A stretch of DNA of 64,000 bases from Paraburkholderia phosphatilytica (GCF_003443895.1 NZ_QQOA01000013.1:62001-126000), one strand, 5' to 3'. Counted from the stretch's first letter, positions 9,101-18,159 are shown. Made by a program: numbers and translations. The notes: generated by a model not told the origin, from the sequence alone.

Positions 9101-10040
9101 GCACGACATCGAGCTGACCAATCTGACGCCGTACTCCGCGAAGTACGCGGGCTACCCGATCACGAAGGGCAAGCTGAACGTCGATCTGCACTACAAGCTC
9201 GACAACGACCAGCTGAGCGCGAACAACCACCTGTTCATCGACCAGCTGACCTTCGGCGATCACGTCGACAACGACACCGCGACGCATCTGCCGGTGCGCC
9301 TCGCAATCTCGCTCCTGAAGAACTCGCGCGGCGAGATCGACGTGAACATCCCGGTGTCGGGCTCGCTGTCGAATCCTGAGTTCAGCATCGGCGGGGTGAT
9401 CTGGCATGCGGTGCTGAACCTGATCGAACGGGCCGTCACGGCGCCCTTCTCGCTGCTCGCGAACGCGTTCGGCGGCAGTAGCGAGGAACTCGGCTACGTC
9501 GAGTTCGCACCCGGCTCGGCGAAGCTGTCCGACGCGGCGGACCAGAAGCTCGACACGATTTCGAAGGCGCTGACCGACAAGCCGGCGGTGAAGATCGACC
9601 TGATCGGCCGCGTCGATCCGGCCGTCGACGAACCCGCGCTGCGCACCGAGTATGTCGACCGGCTGGTGCGGCAGCAGAAGCTGAAGGACACCGTCGGCAA
9701 CGGCGAGAGTGTCGATCCGTCCACCGTGACGGTCGACCCGAAGGAATACGACAAATACCTGAAGGAGGCCTACAAGAACGGCGACTTCAAGAAGCCGCGC
9801 AATTTCATCGGCCTGACGAAGAGCATTCCGGACGACGACATGAAGAGCGCGCTCGCGCAGAACGCGCCGATCAGCGACGCCAGCCTGCGCGAACTCGCGC
9901 AGCAGCGCGCGCAGGCCGTCCAGCAGTATTTCGACGGCAAGGTGGACAGCAGCCGCGTGTTCATCGTCGCGCCGAAGCTCGATGCAAATGGCATCAAAGA
10001 CAAGGGCGCGACGACACGCGTCGACTTCGGTTTGAAATAG
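6165..10040 (+). CDS. large DUF748 (AsmA-like) envelope protein
   Basis: The product is 1291 residues. A single transmembrane helix near residues 26-47 (L-V-I-G-L-L-V-F-L-V-V-V-G-L-L-G) anchors a very long periplasmic part. The beginning after the anchor (I-G-R-I-A-L-N-P-Y-T-L-A-F-E) and many repeats of the type 'N-G-x-V-x-x-x-D' followed by 'L-D-L' strands are typical of DUF748 repeats, which are related to AsmA/TamB-like bridge proteins. Two Ala/Pro/Ser-rich linkers (about 345-395 and 840-890) separate repeat blocks. The C-terminus (about 1100-1291) contains Y-V-E-F-A-P-G-S-A-K-L, resembling an OmpA-like start but not a full domain. A role in lipid transport or envelope integrity is inference from AsmA-like relatives. 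The start follows a family-like N-terminus; the ribosome-binding site is weak. Confidence 0.85.
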   Translation: MASLDKAPFSASLRAVRGVASARWTRRLVIGLLVFLVVVGLLGFFAAPPLIRHIAQQQLSRQLDRPSTIGRIALNPYTLAFEADRVHIGERGGDGNFVDISRIIVQTSWTSLLHLAPIVDEVKIDSPRFHIIRYDAQRFNFSDLIEKFSRPSPEPSSKPTQFSISNIHLENGRIEFDDRLLKVQHVIDQWSLGIPFIATLPSKTDIFVQPMLRARIDGEPLAIDGKTKPFATSRESDVTLRFDNFDVPRLLSYSPAKLPVTVRAGTLSMDLRLNFIMADDKPTLRVSGTTDLTHLDVVDQNQAPLLQANAVHVAAGMLEPLQSVYHFDDIRIDAPSVHLARDKSGTLNLERTFAPAPAAASAAAQPASGVAASTASAASAASAPAAASDAAAAAQKAPPLDLSIKHFALNGGTVEMVDQTPATPVTVGLEHIGVTLTDLSTLAKTPAHYTLNTGFRDSPGSLGVTGSLGYASKTADATIDLDSLHLPPLQPYLNTATAARVMDGAVGGHVVVNADWGKSPAAVQVGDSTVNLKSLKVALPNASTPAVTLADGSVHVKQVDLAARTAQIDAVDLTGLGIDAQRLRDGSIDLTALAGPHEAAQQRTAVRHVQTAEAAGPAWHYRIDELNLKDASANFTDNTTPRPVKLAIAPLQLKVQQISDDMSHPLPIDLQATLNRKGTLGVTGDVTASPLKLGLKLNANRLDAAAFEPYFGSKLNATVASALLNLNGDVALSQPPKASAPSVSYRGDVALVDVRMLDKATSDPFAGWRSLALSNLKATYDAHGTDVDAARVTFAGFYGRVLLNPQGKLNLSDVVAHESGSPQSLTRDKNAKGGREPIPLSPQPASEASAETAVSPPVAASSAATVATAAAASAASAAGASKPGPTVTAATPPQSPVRLHFGQLLLEDGRVNYTDDFIKPNFTANLVSIQGKVGAFGTQSTTPAPVDIAAKLAANGPISIRGTVNPLIAKPALDLTASAHDIELTNLTPYSAKYAGYPITKGKLNVDLHYKLDNDQLSANNHLFIDQLTFGDHVDNDTATHLPVRLAISLLKNSRGEIDVNIPVSGSLSNPEFSIGGVIWHAVLNLIERAVTAPFSLLANAFGGSSEELGYVEFAPGSAKLSDAADQKLDTISKALTDKPAVKIDLIGRVDPAVDEPALRTEYVDRLVRQQKLKDTVGNGESVDPSTVTVDPKEYDKYLKEAYKNGDFKKPRNFIGLTKSIPDDDMKSALAQNAPISDASLRELAQQRAQAVQQYFDGKVDSSRVFIVAPKLDANGIKDKGATTRVDFGLK

Positions 10041-10201
10041 ACGCGCTCACCGCAAGGTTCCGTGCCTGTATCGGAATTGTCCGAGAGGATTGTTTCGCAA
10101 CGCACGCTACGATCTCCAGCTACCCGCGACCCCGGGGCAATGCCCCGCCAGTGGCCCGACCCACGAAGTCGCACGACGCATCGTTCCTGGAGTACTTTCG
10201 G

Positions 10202-10840
10202 TTGGCTACTATCCTGATCGTTGACGATCACCCGGCGTTCCGGCTGGTCATCAAAACTCATCTGCTGCAAATGCCCGATGTCGACCTCGTGATCGAGGCC
10301 GACAACGGCCAGTCCGCTGTCGAACTGGCGCGCCAGCACACCCCGTCCCTCGTCGTGCTCGATCTCGACATTCCCCGCATCAACGGGCTCGACGTCATTC
10401 CCCGCCTGAAGCTGATCGATCCGGAATCGCGCGTGCTGATCCTGTCCGGACAGGATCCCACCACGTTCGTGCCGCGCGCGATGCGGGCGGGCGCGCACGC
10501 GTTCGTCGGCAAGGCGCAGGACCTGCGCGAATTCACCCGCGCGGTCGAGGCGGTGATGGCCGGCTACACGGTGTTTCCGCTCACGCGCGGCGTGGCGGGT
10601 ACGCTGGTGGAAAACGCGTCAGACGAGGCGCACAAGCTTGCGCAGCTGTCCGACAAGGAACTCGTGATCCTGCAGATGCTGGCGCGCGGCATGTCGAACC
10701 AGGCGATCGGTGAGGCGCTCTTCATCAGCAACAAGACGGTCAGCAGCCACAAGACACGCGTGATGAAAAAGCTGATGGTCGACTCGCTCGTCGAGCTCGT
10801 CGATTTCGCGCGCCGCAGCCGCATCACCGCCGGGCACTGA
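10202..10840 (+). CDS. LuxR/FixJ-type two-component response regulator
   Basis: This 212-residue cytoplasmic transcription factor has an N-terminal receiver domain (1-120) beginning M-A-T-I-L-I-V-D-D-H, with the phospho-acceptor Asp54 in V-V-L-D-L-D-I-P and the conserved Lys in F-V-G-K. The C-terminal LuxR helix-turn-helix (about 148-206) reads L-S-D-K-E-L ... I-S-N-K-T-V-S-S-H. I choose the TTG at 10202: GGAG at 10189-10192 lies 9 nt before it, and it gives the standard receiver N-terminus. The longer frame from the GTG at 10151 would add 17 residues unlike any receiver. The stop shares one base with the next gene, an Hpt protein, so the two are translationally coupled. No sensor kinase is adjacent. 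Confidence 0.9.
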   Translation: MATILIVDDHPAFRLVIKTHLLQMPDVDLVIEADNGQSAVELARQHTPSLVVLDLDIPRINGLDVIPRLKLIDPESRVLILSGQDPTTFVPRAMRAGAHAFVGKAQDLREFTRAVEAVMAGYTVFPLTRGVAGTLVENASDEAHKLAQLSDKELVILQMLARGMSNQAIGEALFISNKTVSSHKTRVMKKLMVDSLVELVDFARRSRITAGH

Positions 10841-11250
10841 TGAGCCCGCATCCCATCCCCAGCGCGAACGGCGCCCGGCCGCTTTCCGCGCCGCGCGAGA
10901 CGATTCTCGAAGCGCAGATTCTCAGCCTCGCATGCGGCAATCAGTCCACCGCCATTGATCTGATCCGCCTGCTGGCGGAGACGAATCAGAGCCTGCTGGG
11001 CTCGATGCAGAAAGCGTTGCACGAAGCGCGCTGGACCGCACTCGCGTCGGAGGCGCACCGCCTGCTCGGCGCCGCGCGTCTGATCGGCTGGCGCACCCTG
11101 TGCCGAATGACCACACGCGTCGAAGCGGCGGCGAAAGCCGGCGATCGCGAAGCCGCGCGAACAGCGCTGCTGATGCTCGAAAGCGTGATCGCTCGCCTCG
11201 ATGCATCGCTTGCGCGGCTCCTCGACACGCATAAAAAAAGCCCGACCTGA
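10840..11250 (+). CDS. Hpt (histidine phosphotransfer) domain protein
   Basis: This 136-residue protein is all-helical in prediction and contains S-E-A-H-R-L-L-G-A-A (His73), a variant of the Hpt site H-x-L-K/L-G-A/S. The following helix contains R-L-I-G-W-R-T-L-C and a C-terminal R-L pattern. Hpt proteins relay phosphate from hybrid kinases to response regulators. The overlap (TGATG) with the upstream response regulator suggests that the pair works together, with a hybrid sensor elsewhere as donor. The last codons and the stop lie inside the hairpin that terminates acnA from the other strand. Confidence 0.75.
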   Translation: MSPHPIPSANGARPLSAPRETILEAQILSLACGNQSTAIDLIRLLAETNQSLLGSMQKALHEARWTALASEAHRLLGAARLIGWRTLCRMTTRVEAAAKAGDREAARTALLMLESVIARLDASLARLLDTHKKSPT

Positions 11251-11259
11251 GTCGGGCTT
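11233..11259 (-). terminator. rho-independent terminator of acnA
   Basis: The inverted repeat AAGCCCGAC (11238-11246) / GTCGGGCTT (11251-11259) has a 4-nt loop. On the minus strand it is followed by a run of seven T (complement of 11233-11239). It lies 54 nt past the acnA stop. The same bases encode the end of the Hpt gene on the plus strand, where there is no T-run after the stem, so it works for acnA only. Confidence 0.9.
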
Positions 11260-11312
11260 GAAGTCGGCTGCGCGCTCCGAAGAACGCGCAGCACCTGCAA
11301 AAGTGCAGACCG

Positions 11313-14030
11313 TTACGCTGCGAGCAGCGAACGCAGCACGAACGGCAGAATCCCGCCGTGCTTGTAGTAGTCGACTTCGATCGGCGTATCGATGCGCAGC
11401 AGCACCGGCACGCGTTGTTCCTTGCCATCCTTGCGATGGATCACGAGCGTCACTTCCTGTTGCGGCTTGAAGTCGTCGCCGAGACCTTCGATATCGTAGG
11501 TCTCTTCGCCGGTGATGCCGAGCGACTGGATGCTGTCCGAGCCCTTGAACTGCAGCGGCAGCACGCCCATGCCGACCAGGTTCGAACGGTGAATCCGCTC
11601 GAAGCTGCGCGCCACGACCGCCTTCACGCCCAGCAGCTGCGTACCCTTGGCCGCCCAGTCACGCGACGAACCCGTACCGTACTCTTCGCCGGCGAACACG
11701 ATGGTTGGCGTGTCCGCGTCGATGTACTTCATCGCGGCGTCGTAGATCGACAGCTGTTCGCCGCTCGGCTGGTGAATCGTCAGGCCGCCTTCCACGCGCG
11801 TGCCGTCGGCCTTCGCCGGGATCATCAGGTTCTTGATGCGGACGTTCGCGAACGTGCCGCGCATCATCACGTCGTGGTTGCCGCGACGCGAGCCGTAGCT
11901 GTTGAAGTCGGCCTTCTGCACGCCGTTTTCCTTCAGCCACTTGCCGGCCGGCGAGTCTTCCTTGATCGAGCCGGCGGGGCTGATGTGGTCGGTCGTTACG
12001 GAGTCGCCGAACACGCCCAGCGCGCGGGCGCCCTGGATGGTCGGGATCGAATCGGCCGGCGTCATCGAGAAGTCGCTGCCGAAGAACGGCGGCTCAGCGA
12101 TGTAGGTCGACTTCGGCCAGTCGTAGACCTGACCTTCTTCGCCCTCGATCTTGCTCCACAGGTCGCCCTTCTTCGTGAGCTGCGCGTAGTTCTTCTGGAA
12201 CGCGTCGGCGTTCAGCGCGAACTTCAGCAGCGCGTTGACTTCGTCGCTCGTCGGCCAGATGTCGCCGAGGTAGATGTCCTTGCCGCCCTTGCCCTTGCCG
12301 ACCGGCTCGGTCATCAGGTCGCGCGTGATGTTGCCGGCGATCGCGTACGCGACGACGAGCGGCGGCGACGCGAGGAAGTTCGCGCGGATGTTCGGGTGGA
12401 TACGCGCTTCGAAGTTACGGTTGCCCGACAGCACCGCGGCCGCGACGATGTCGTTCTTCACGATCGCTTCGTTCAGCTCCGGCGTCAGGTCGCCGGCGTT
12501 GCCGATACAGGTCGTGCAGCCGTAGGCCGCGAGTTCGAAGCCGAGCTTCGACAGGAACGGCAGCAGGCCCGTCTTCGTCAGGTACTCGGTGACGATGCGC
12601 GATCCCGGCGCGAGCGACGTCTTGATGTGCGGCGCGACCGTCAGACCGGCTTCGACCGCCTTCTTCGCCAGCAGGCCGGCGGCGAGCAGCACGCTCGGGT
12701 TCGACGTGTTCGTGCACGACGTGATTGCGGCGATCAGCACGTCGCCGTTCTTCACGTTGACGCCGTTGGTCGTCTTGTAGTCGGCGTTCAGGTCGTCCGC
12801 TTTCTTCGCGAAGCCGTTTTCGCCGACCGGCTTCGAGAACAGGTCCGTGAAGGTCGACTTCACGTGGCCGATTTCGATGCGGTCCTGCGGACGCTTCGGG
12901 CCTGCCAGCGACGGCGCCACGGTGCCGAGATCCAGCGTCAGCGTCTTCGTGAAGTCGATCTGGCCAGCCTTCGGCACGCCGAACAGGTTCTGCGCCTTGA
13001 AGTAGTTTTCGAAGGCCGAGATTTCGGCTTCCGTGCGGCCCGTGCCCTTGAAGTAGTCGATCGTCTTTTCGTCGACCGGGAAGAAGCCCATCGTCGCGCC
13101 GTATTCCGGCGCCATGTTGCCGATCGTCGCGCGGTCCGGCACGCCGATCGAGGCCGTGCCTTCGCCGAAGAATTCGACGAACTTGCCGACGACCTTCTCC
13201 TTGCGCAGCATCTCGGTGATGGTCAGCACGAGGTCGGTCGCGGTCACGCCTTCGCGCAGCTTGCCCTTCAGCTCGACACCGACCACGTCCGGCGTCAGGA
13301 AGTACACCGGCTGGCCCAGCATGCCGGCTTCCGCTTCGATGCCGCCCACGCCCCAGCCCACCACGCCGATGCCGTTGATCATCGTCGTGTGCGAGTCGGT
13401 GCCGACGAGCGTATCCGGGTAGTAGACGGTATCGCTGCCGTCAGCCTTCTTGTGCACGCCGCGGGCCAGGTATTCGAGGTTCACCTGGTGCACGATGCCG
13501 ACGCCCGGCGGCACGACCTTGAACGTGTCGAATGCCTGCATGCCCCACTTCATGAACTGGTAGCGCTCGTTGTTGCGCTGGAATTCCAGTTTCATGTTCA
13601 GATCGAGCGCGTCCTTCTGGCGGAAGTAGTCGATCTGCACCGAGTGGTCGACCACGAGATCGACCGGCACGAGCGGCTCGATCGACTTCGGGTTCTTGCC
13701 CGCGCGTTCCGCGACGCCGCGCATCGCAGCGATGTCGGCGAGCAGCGGCACGCCGGTGAAGTCCTGTAGCACGACGCGCGCCACCACGAACGGGATTTCG
13801 TCGACGCGGGCTGCGTTCGGCTTCCAGTTCACGAGTTGCTCGATGTGCTCTTCCGAGATCTTCTTGCCGTCGTAATTGCGCAGCACAGATTCCAGCACGA
13901 GACGGATCGACACCGGCAGGCGATCGATCTTGACGTTCAGTGCCTTACCCAGTTGCGGCAGCGAGTAGAACTTCGCCTTGCCGGAACCGCTATCGAATTC
14001 CTTCAGCGTTTTGTGGAGATTGTGGGCCAT
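11313..14030 (-). CDS. acnA: aconitate hydratase A (AcnA/IRP-type)
   Basis: The 905-residue cytoplasmic 4Fe-4S enzyme interconverts citrate and isocitrate in the TCA cycle. The length matches AcnA. Recognised segments include [19 protein letters not shown] (substrate site), the cluster cysteines in T-S-C-T-N-T-S-N-P and Y-G-C-T-T-C-I-G-N, and the swivelling domain G-S-R-R-G-N-H and [14 protein letters not shown]. The ATG follows AGGGAAAAACC. It is last in the minus-strand series mdh / CitE-like / prpB / prpC / small secreted protein / acnA, but a 405-nt gap upstream suggests its own promoter. AcnD, the dedicated methylcitrate dehydratase, is shorter and differs, so I call AcnA. Confidence 0.97.
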   Translation of the reverse strand: MAHNLHKTLKEFDSGSGKAKFYSLPQLGKALNVKIDRLPVSIRLVLESVLRNYDGKKISEEHIEQLVNWKPNAARVDEIPFVVARVVLQDFTGVPLLADIAAMRGVAERAGKNPKSIEPLVPVDLVVDHSVQIDYFRQKDALDLNMKLEFQRNNERYQFMKWGMQAFDTFKVVPPGVGIVHQVNLEYLARGVHKKADGSDTVYYPDTLVGTDSHTTMINGIGVVGWGVGGIEAEAGMLGQPVYFLTPDVVGVELKGKLREGVTATDLVLTITEMLRKEKVVGKFVEFFGEGTASIGVPDRATIGNMAPEYGATMGFFPVDEKTIDYFKGTGRTEAEISAFENYFKAQNLFGVPKAGQIDFTKTLTLDLGTVAPSLAGPKRPQDRIEIGHVKSTFTDLFSKPVGENGFAKKADDLNADYKTTNGVNVKNGDVLIAAITSCTNTSNPSVLLAAGLLAKKAVEAGLTVAPHIKTSLAPGSRIVTEYLTKTGLLPFLSKLGFELAAYGCTTCIGNAGDLTPELNEAIVKNDIVAAAVLSGNRNFEARIHPNIRANFLASPPLVVAYAIAGNITRDLMTEPVGKGKGGKDIYLGDIWPTSDEVNALLKFALNADAFQKNYAQLTKKGDLWSKIEGEEGQVYDWPKSTYIAEPPFFGSDFSMTPADSIPTIQGARALGVFGDSVTTDHISPAGSIKEDSPAGKWLKENGVQKADFNSYGSRRGNHDVMMRGTFANVRIKNLMIPAKADGTRVEGGLTIHQPSGEQLSIYDAAMKYIDADTPTIVFAGEEYGTGSSRDWAAKGTQLLGVKAVVARSFERIHRSNLVGMGVLPLQFKGSDSIQSLGITGEETYDIEGLGDDFKPQQEVTLVIHRKDGKEQRVPVLLRIDTPIEVDYYKHGGILPFVLRSLLAA

Positions 14031-14435
14031 GGTTTTTCCCTGGTGTGATTCGCTTGAGTCGCGGATGGAACGTTGCCTTGCTGATTCAGATGATGCTGAT
14101 GCGTTTCGATACTGTCCGTACTAGATGCATGTGACGTTGTCGTGAACCCGCGGTACGCGATGCATCGCGCGGTTCAGCGCTACGTCGGAAATCGCGGCCT
14201 GCCGTTGCAGTGCAAAGCGGCGCGCGAGCATTCGTTGCGGGCTTCGCGACCGGCAGCGTTATGCCGCGGATGCGGCGTCGCTCGTGGCCAGCCGGATACC
14301 CGGTGGATACAACGTGAAGCTGAAGCGCCTCGAGTCCGTTGCCCGGCGGAGCGTCGCCGCTCCCGGCGCGAAACGCGACGGAAGCGAAGCGGGCAATCGT
14401 GAGCGGTGCGGACATCGAGGCTTCCCGGACGTGGC
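14031..14435. other. acnA upstream intergenic region
   Basis: This is 405 nt between the small secreted protein and acnA, both on the minus strand. Open frames here (for example 14086-14415 minus) have neither recognisable protein features nor good starts, so I treat the region as non-coding. It must contain the acnA promoter; I could not fix a convincing -35/-10 pair. Confidence 0.6.
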
Positions 14436-14945
14436 TTAGTTGTTCGGGTTCTTGATCAGCTCGTTCGACTGCGTCGGAGCCGGCGCGCCTTGCGTCATTT
14501 CAGCCGTCTTGCATTCGTCGGCGAGACGCGAGCTGTCCTTGTCCGAGAACAGCATGGCCTTCGACGGGATCACGACGAGGTCCATGCCCGATGCCGCATC
14601 GTGGAAGCGGTCGGCGCCGGTCGTCGTCGATTCGCGCGGCAGGTTGTAGTTCTTCTCGGCCCAGTGCACGGTGACGATCTGGTCACGCTTCATGTCGCCC
14701 TTCAGCATGAACGATTCGCCATCGGCGCACGACCACTTCACCGAACCGTCCAGAATCGGATCGACCTTCGCTTCCTTCGAGGGGTTCGGCTTGCGCTTGA
14801 TCAGACGACGTGCCGGAGCCGGGCGCTTCGACTTCGGCTTCGCCTTGGTCGCCGTCGTGCTCGAAGCCTGAGCGAAGGCGCTGGGCGCGGCCAGCATCGT
14901 CGTGGACAGGGCGCCGACAAGCGCGGCGATCAGCAATTTATTCAT
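14436..14945 (-). CDS. secreted MliC-like (lysozyme inhibitor-like) protein
   Basis: The product is 169 residues. A signal peptide ends at S-A-F-A-Q (about residue 25), followed by a Lys/Arg/Pro-rich linker (about 33-58) and a small domain (about 65-148). The domain reads W-S-C-A-D-G-E-S-F, then the middle T-T-T-G-A-D-R-F-H, then D-L-V-V-I-P-S-K-A-M-L-F-S and a closing C. The order Cys-x-x-G, T-G-A-x-R-F/Y, a hydrophobic-K-A-x-L strand and a terminal Cys is the layout of MliC/PliC-type C-type lysozyme inhibitors (PF09864 as I recall). This is a fold-level inference, not a close match. The protein is free periplasmic rather than a lipoprotein. It lies between prpC (103 nt upstream) and acnA. 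Its function is unknown; protection of peptidoglycan from lysozyme is a hypothesis. Confidence 0.6.
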   Translation of the reverse strand: MNKLLIAALVGALSTTMLAAPSAFAQASSTTATKAKPKSKRPAPARRLIKRKPNPSKEAKVDPILDGSVKWSCADGESFMLKGDMKRDQIVTVHWAEKNYNLPRESTTTGADRFHDAASGMDLVVIPSKAMLFSDKDSSRLADECKTAEMTQGAPAPTQSNELIKNPNN

Positions 14946-15048
14946 GGGAGAAAACCTTTTAAATCAAGATATTGGATGAGTACTGGATGGCCGTTGCCGG
15001 CGTCTCCATCCGGTCGGGCTCGCGCGCCTCGGCTGCGCACAGCACCCG

Positions 15049-16233
15049 CTATTTTCTCCTATTTAGCGGCGCGAACTTCAAATTCTCGGGTCCGGTGTAA
15101 TTTGCACTCGGTCTGATGATCTTGTTGTCGATGCGTTGCTCGATGATGTGCGCGCTCCAGCCGGCAGTGCGCGAAATCACGAAGAGCGGCGTGAACATCG
15201 CAGTGGGCACGCCCATCATGTGATACGACACCGCGCTGAACCAGTCGAGATTCGGGAACATCTTCTTCGCATCCCACATGACCGTTTCGAGGCGTTCGGC
15301 GATGTCGAACAGCTTCAGGTTCGACTGCTCTTTCGAGAGTTTCTTCGCGACGTCCTTGATGACCTTGTTGCGCGGGTCCGAGATCGTGTACACGGGGTGC
15401 CCGAAGCCGATCACCACTTCCTTCGCTTCCACGCGGCGGCGAATGTCCGCTTCCGCTTCATCCGGCGTCTGATAGCGCGACTGGATTTCGAATGCGACCT
15501 CGTTCGCGCCGCCGTGCTTCGGGCCGCGCAGCGCACCGATCGCGCCGGTGATCGCCGAGTACATGTCCGAGCCCGTGCCCGCGATCACGCGGCCGGTGAA
15601 CGTCGACGCGTTGAATTCGTGCTCGGCGTACAGGTTCAGCGACACATGCATCGCTTCGACCCACGACTTGCGCGGCTCCTCGCCGTGCAGCAGATGCAGG
15701 AAGTGACCGCCGATCGAGTCGTCGTCGGTTTCGACTTCGATGCGCTTGCCGTTGTGCGAGTAGTGATACCAGTAGAGCAGCGCGGAGCCGAGCGATGCCA
15801 TCAAACGATCGGCGATATCGCGCGCGCCGGGCAGATTGTGATCGTCTTTCTCGGGCAGCACGGTGCCGAGCACGGAGACGGCGGTGCGCATCACGTCCAT
15901 CGGATGCGCGGAAGCGGGCAGCCATTCGAGCGCGGCCTTCAGGTTCGCGGGCAGGCCGCGCAGCGCCTTCAGCTTCGTCTTGTACGCGGCGAGTTCGGCG
16001 ACGTTCGGCAGCTTGCCGTGCACGAGCAGATACGCGATCTCCTCGAATTCGCACGCACCGGCGATGTCGAGAATGTCGTAGCCGCGATAGTGCAGGTCGT
16101 TGCCGGTACGGCCGACCGTGCACAGCGCGGTGTTGCCGGCCGTCACGCCGGACAATGCGACGGATTTCTTCGGCTTGAAGCCGGTGCCGGTGGATGCGGG
16201 TGCCGCGGTGCCTTGCGTCGTCGTTTCGCTCAT
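15049..16233 (-). CDS. prpC: 2-methylcitrate synthase
   Basis: This 394-residue enzyme condenses propionyl-CoA with oxaloacetate, the first step of the methylcitrate cycle. It belongs to the citrate synthase family: [10 protein letters not shown] (His), [13 protein letters not shown] (His/Asp) and R-T-A-G-W-S-A-H. The G-H-P-V-Y-T instead of G-H-R-V-Y, and the shorter N-terminus than GltA (433 aa, also in this window), fit PrpC. The ATG at 16233 has AAGGAGAC upstream; the open frame to 16335 is only read-through into the gap and prpB. prpB ends 25 nt before it, so the two form an operon. About 20 N-terminal residues (T/G/A-rich) are probably disordered. Confidence 0.93.
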   Translation of the reverse strand: MSETTTQGTAAPASTGTGFKPKKSVALSGVTAGNTALCTVGRTGNDLHYRGYDILDIAGACEFEEIAYLLVHGKLPNVAELAAYKTKLKALRGLPANLKAALEWLPASAHPMDVMRTAVSVLGTVLPEKDDHNLPGARDIADRLMASLGSALLYWYHYSHNGKRIEVETDDDSIGGHFLHLLHGEEPRKSWVEAMHVSLNLYAEHEFNASTFTGRVIAGTGSDMYSAITGAIGALRGPKHGGANEVAFEIQSRYQTPDEAEADIRRRVEAKEVVIGFGHPVYTISDPRNKVIKDVAKKLSKEQSNLKLFDIAERLETVMWDAKKMFPNLDWFSAVSYHMMGVPTAMFTPLFVISRTAGWSAHIIEQRIDNKIIRPSANYTGPENLKFAPLNRRK

Positions 16234-16258
16234 GAAAGCGGTCTCCTTGTGAGCAGGC

Positions 16259-17146
16259 TTACTTCTTCTGGCTGAACAGCGCGTCGAGCTTCTGCTCGTA
16301 CGCGTGATAACCGATGCGCTCGTACAGTTCGGCACGCGTCTGCATCGTGTCCAGCACCGCCTGTTGGCTGCCGTCGCGGCGGATCGCCGTGTAGACGTTT
16401 TCCGCGGCCTTGTTCATGGCGCGGAACGCCGACAGCGGATACAGCACGAGCGAGACGTCCGCGCCGCGCAGTTCGTCGACGGTGAAGAGCGGCGTCGAGC
16501 CGAACTCGGTGATGTTCGCGAGCACCGGCACCTTGACCGCCGCGGCGAACTGCCGGTACATGCCGAGCTCGGTCATCGCTTCGGGGAAGATCATGTCTGC
16601 GCCGGCCTCGACGCACGCGGCCGCACGATCGATCGCCGACTGCAGCCCTTCCACCGCGAGCGCATCCGTGCGCGCCATGATGACGAACTCGGGGTCCGTG
16701 CGCGCATCGACCGCGGCCTTGATGCGGTCGACCATCTCGTCCTGCGACACGATCGCCTTGCCCGGACGATGGCCGCAGCGCTTCGCGCCCACCTGGTCTT
16801 CGATGTGCATTGCACCGGCGCCGGCCTTCGTCAGTGCTTGCACGGTGCGGGCGATGTTGAACGCCGACGGACCGAAGCCGGTATCGACGTCGACGAGCAC
16901 CGGCAGATCGCAGACGTCGGTGATGCGGCGCACGTCGGTCAGCACGTCGTCGAGCGTCGAGATGCCGAGGTCGGGCAGACCGAGCGAGCCCGCCGCGACA
17001 CCGCCGCCCGACACGTAGATCGCCTTGAAGCCGGCGCGCTTCGCGAGCAGCGCGTGATTCGCGTTGATCGCGCCGACCACCTGCAGCGGTTTTTCAGCGG
17101 CGACAGCGGCGCGAAACATGGCGCCGGCGGAGGCGATGGCGGTCAT
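16259..17146 (-). CDS. prpB: methylisocitrate lyase
   Basis: This 295-residue enzyme cleaves 2-methylisocitrate to pyruvate and succinate. It is a PEP mutase/isocitrate lyase superfamily barrel: [15 protein letters not shown] (Mg-binding) and the catalytic K-R-C-G-H-R-P. The ATG at 17146 overlaps the stop of the CitE-like gene by ATGA, so translation is coupled. The longer open frame running up to 17524 is out of family and is simply the other reading of the upstream gene. With prpC it supplies two steps of propionate catabolism; the dehydratase steps (PrpD or AcnD/PrpF) are not in the window. Confidence 0.95.
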   Translation of the reverse strand: MTAIASAGAMFRAAVAAEKPLQVVGAINANHALLAKRAGFKAIYVSGGGVAAGSLGLPDLGISTLDDVLTDVRRITDVCDLPVLVDVDTGFGPSAFNIARTVQALTKAGAGAMHIEDQVGAKRCGHRPGKAIVSQDEMVDRIKAAVDARTDPEFVIMARTDALAVEGLQSAIDRAAACVEAGADMIFPEAMTELGMYRQFAAAVKVPVLANITEFGSTPLFTVDELRGADVSLVLYPLSAFRAMNKAAENVYTAIRRDGSQQAVLDTMQTRAELYERIGYHAYEQKLDALFSQKK

Positions 17147-18159
17147 CGTGTGGGCTCCTTCGAAAGATCGTCCAGGCCGAACAGCGGCGCGGCTTCGGCG
17201 GGCACCGTGCGGCCCGTGGCGCGCGCGCGGCGCAGCACCGACCAGTAGTAGCGGTAGCTCGCGCGATCGTGCAGCGTGTCGCCGTGGCGTGTCGGGCCCC
17301 ACTGCGCGTGCTGCGCGGCGAGCAGGATCTCGGCGGCGGTCGCGATTTCCTCGTCGCGCGGTGCAAACGCGGCGACGATCGCCGGAATCTGCGCGGGGTG
17401 GATGCTCCACATGCGCGTGTAGCCGAACTCGTTGCGGGCGCGGGTCGCATCGTTCGCCACGACGCTCATGTCGCGCACTTCGGTCGTGACGTTGTGCGAC
17501 GGCACGCAGCCATGCGCGTGGCACGCCGCGGCGATCTCGAGCTTGGCGCGCCGCACGAGCGGATGATCGAACTGGCCCGGCGAGCGCATCGCGGTGTCGG
17601 GAATCGCGCCGTCATGCGCGGAGACGAAGTCCATCAGCCCGAAGCTCAGCGCTTCGACGCCGCGCAGCGCGGCCAGCTGGAACACGCTCGCGAGCGCGCC
17701 ATGCGTCTCGATCAGCAACTGCGCGGGAATCGGCTCGGGCAGGCTCATCTCGAGGCGCGCCGCTTCGATGAACGCGACCATCTCGGCGGCGTCGGCGGCG
17801 GAGCGGATTTTCGGCAGTGCGATGTAGGCGGGCGGGCGCTTCGCCGCGCGCAGGATCAGGCGGACGTCGTCGCGCCAGTGCGGATGATGGAAGTCGTGGA
17901 TGCGCACGCCGATGCGGCCGTACCGGTCGTGCTCGCTGCCGAGCAGCGACGCGACCAGTTCCGCGTGCTCGGCCTCGCGGCCGACCTGCGCGCCGTCTTC
18001 GCAGTCGAGCGTGATGTCGAACACGGGGCCCAGCTGCTGTTGCAGCGCGAGCGACTTCAGCATCAGCTTCTCGCTGCCCGCGTAGTGATCGCAGGCAGGC
18101 AGCAGCTTGGGCGGCGCTTCGCCGTCAAACAGCACTTCGGCGGGAGTGAGGGCGCGCAT
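17143..18159 (-). CDS. HpcH/HpaI aldolase / citrate lyase beta-like (CoA ester lyase family) protein
   Basis: The product is 338 residues, a CitE/malyl-CoA lyase-like TIM barrel: D-C-E-D-G-A (metal/substrate acid pair), [16 protein letters not shown] and L-S-F-G-L-M-D-F-V. Proteins of this family cleave or form 3-hydroxyacyl-CoA thioesters such as malyl-CoA, citramalyl-CoA or citryl-CoA. Citrate lyase alpha and gamma subunits are absent, so it is not part of a citrate lyase complex. Its position directly before prpB suggests a role in C3/C4 acyl-CoA metabolism (inference). I choose the ATG at 18159 ([14 protein letters not shown]); an in-frame ATG at 18207 would add 16 residues. Neither has a clear ribosome-binding site. 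Confidence 0.82.
   Translation of the reverse strand: MRALTPAEVLFDGEAPPKLLPACDHYAGSEKLMLKSLALQQQLGPVFDITLDCEDGAQVGREAEHAELVASLLGSEHDRYGRIGVRIHDFHHPHWRDDVRLILRAAKRPPAYIALPKIRSAADAAEMVAFIEAARLEMSLPEPIPAQLLIETHGALASVFQLAALRGVEALSFGLMDFVSAHDGAIPDTAMRSPGQFDHPLVRRAKLEIAAACHAHGCVPSHNVTTEVRDMSVVANDATRARNEFGYTRMWSIHPAQIPAIVAAFAPRDEEIATAAEILLAAQHAQWGPTRHGDTLHDRASYRYYWSVLRRARATGRTVPAEAAPLFGLDDLSKEPTR

Noticed and set aside
5838..9407. A 1189-codon open frame on the minus strand opposite the DUF748 gene
   Set aside because: It is Arg/Val/Asp-rich antisense read-through caused by GC-biased codons. The plus-strand product has a membrane anchor and family repeats; the antisense one has no recognisable domain.
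11358..13769. An 803-codon plus-strand frame opposite acnA
   Set aside because: acnA on the minus strand has all aconitase motifs; the opposite frame is a codon-bias shadow.
14086..14415. A 109-codon minus-strand frame between the MliC-like gene and acnA
   Set aside because: It has no ribosome-binding site, no domain, basic low-information composition, and overlaps the expected acnA promoter region.
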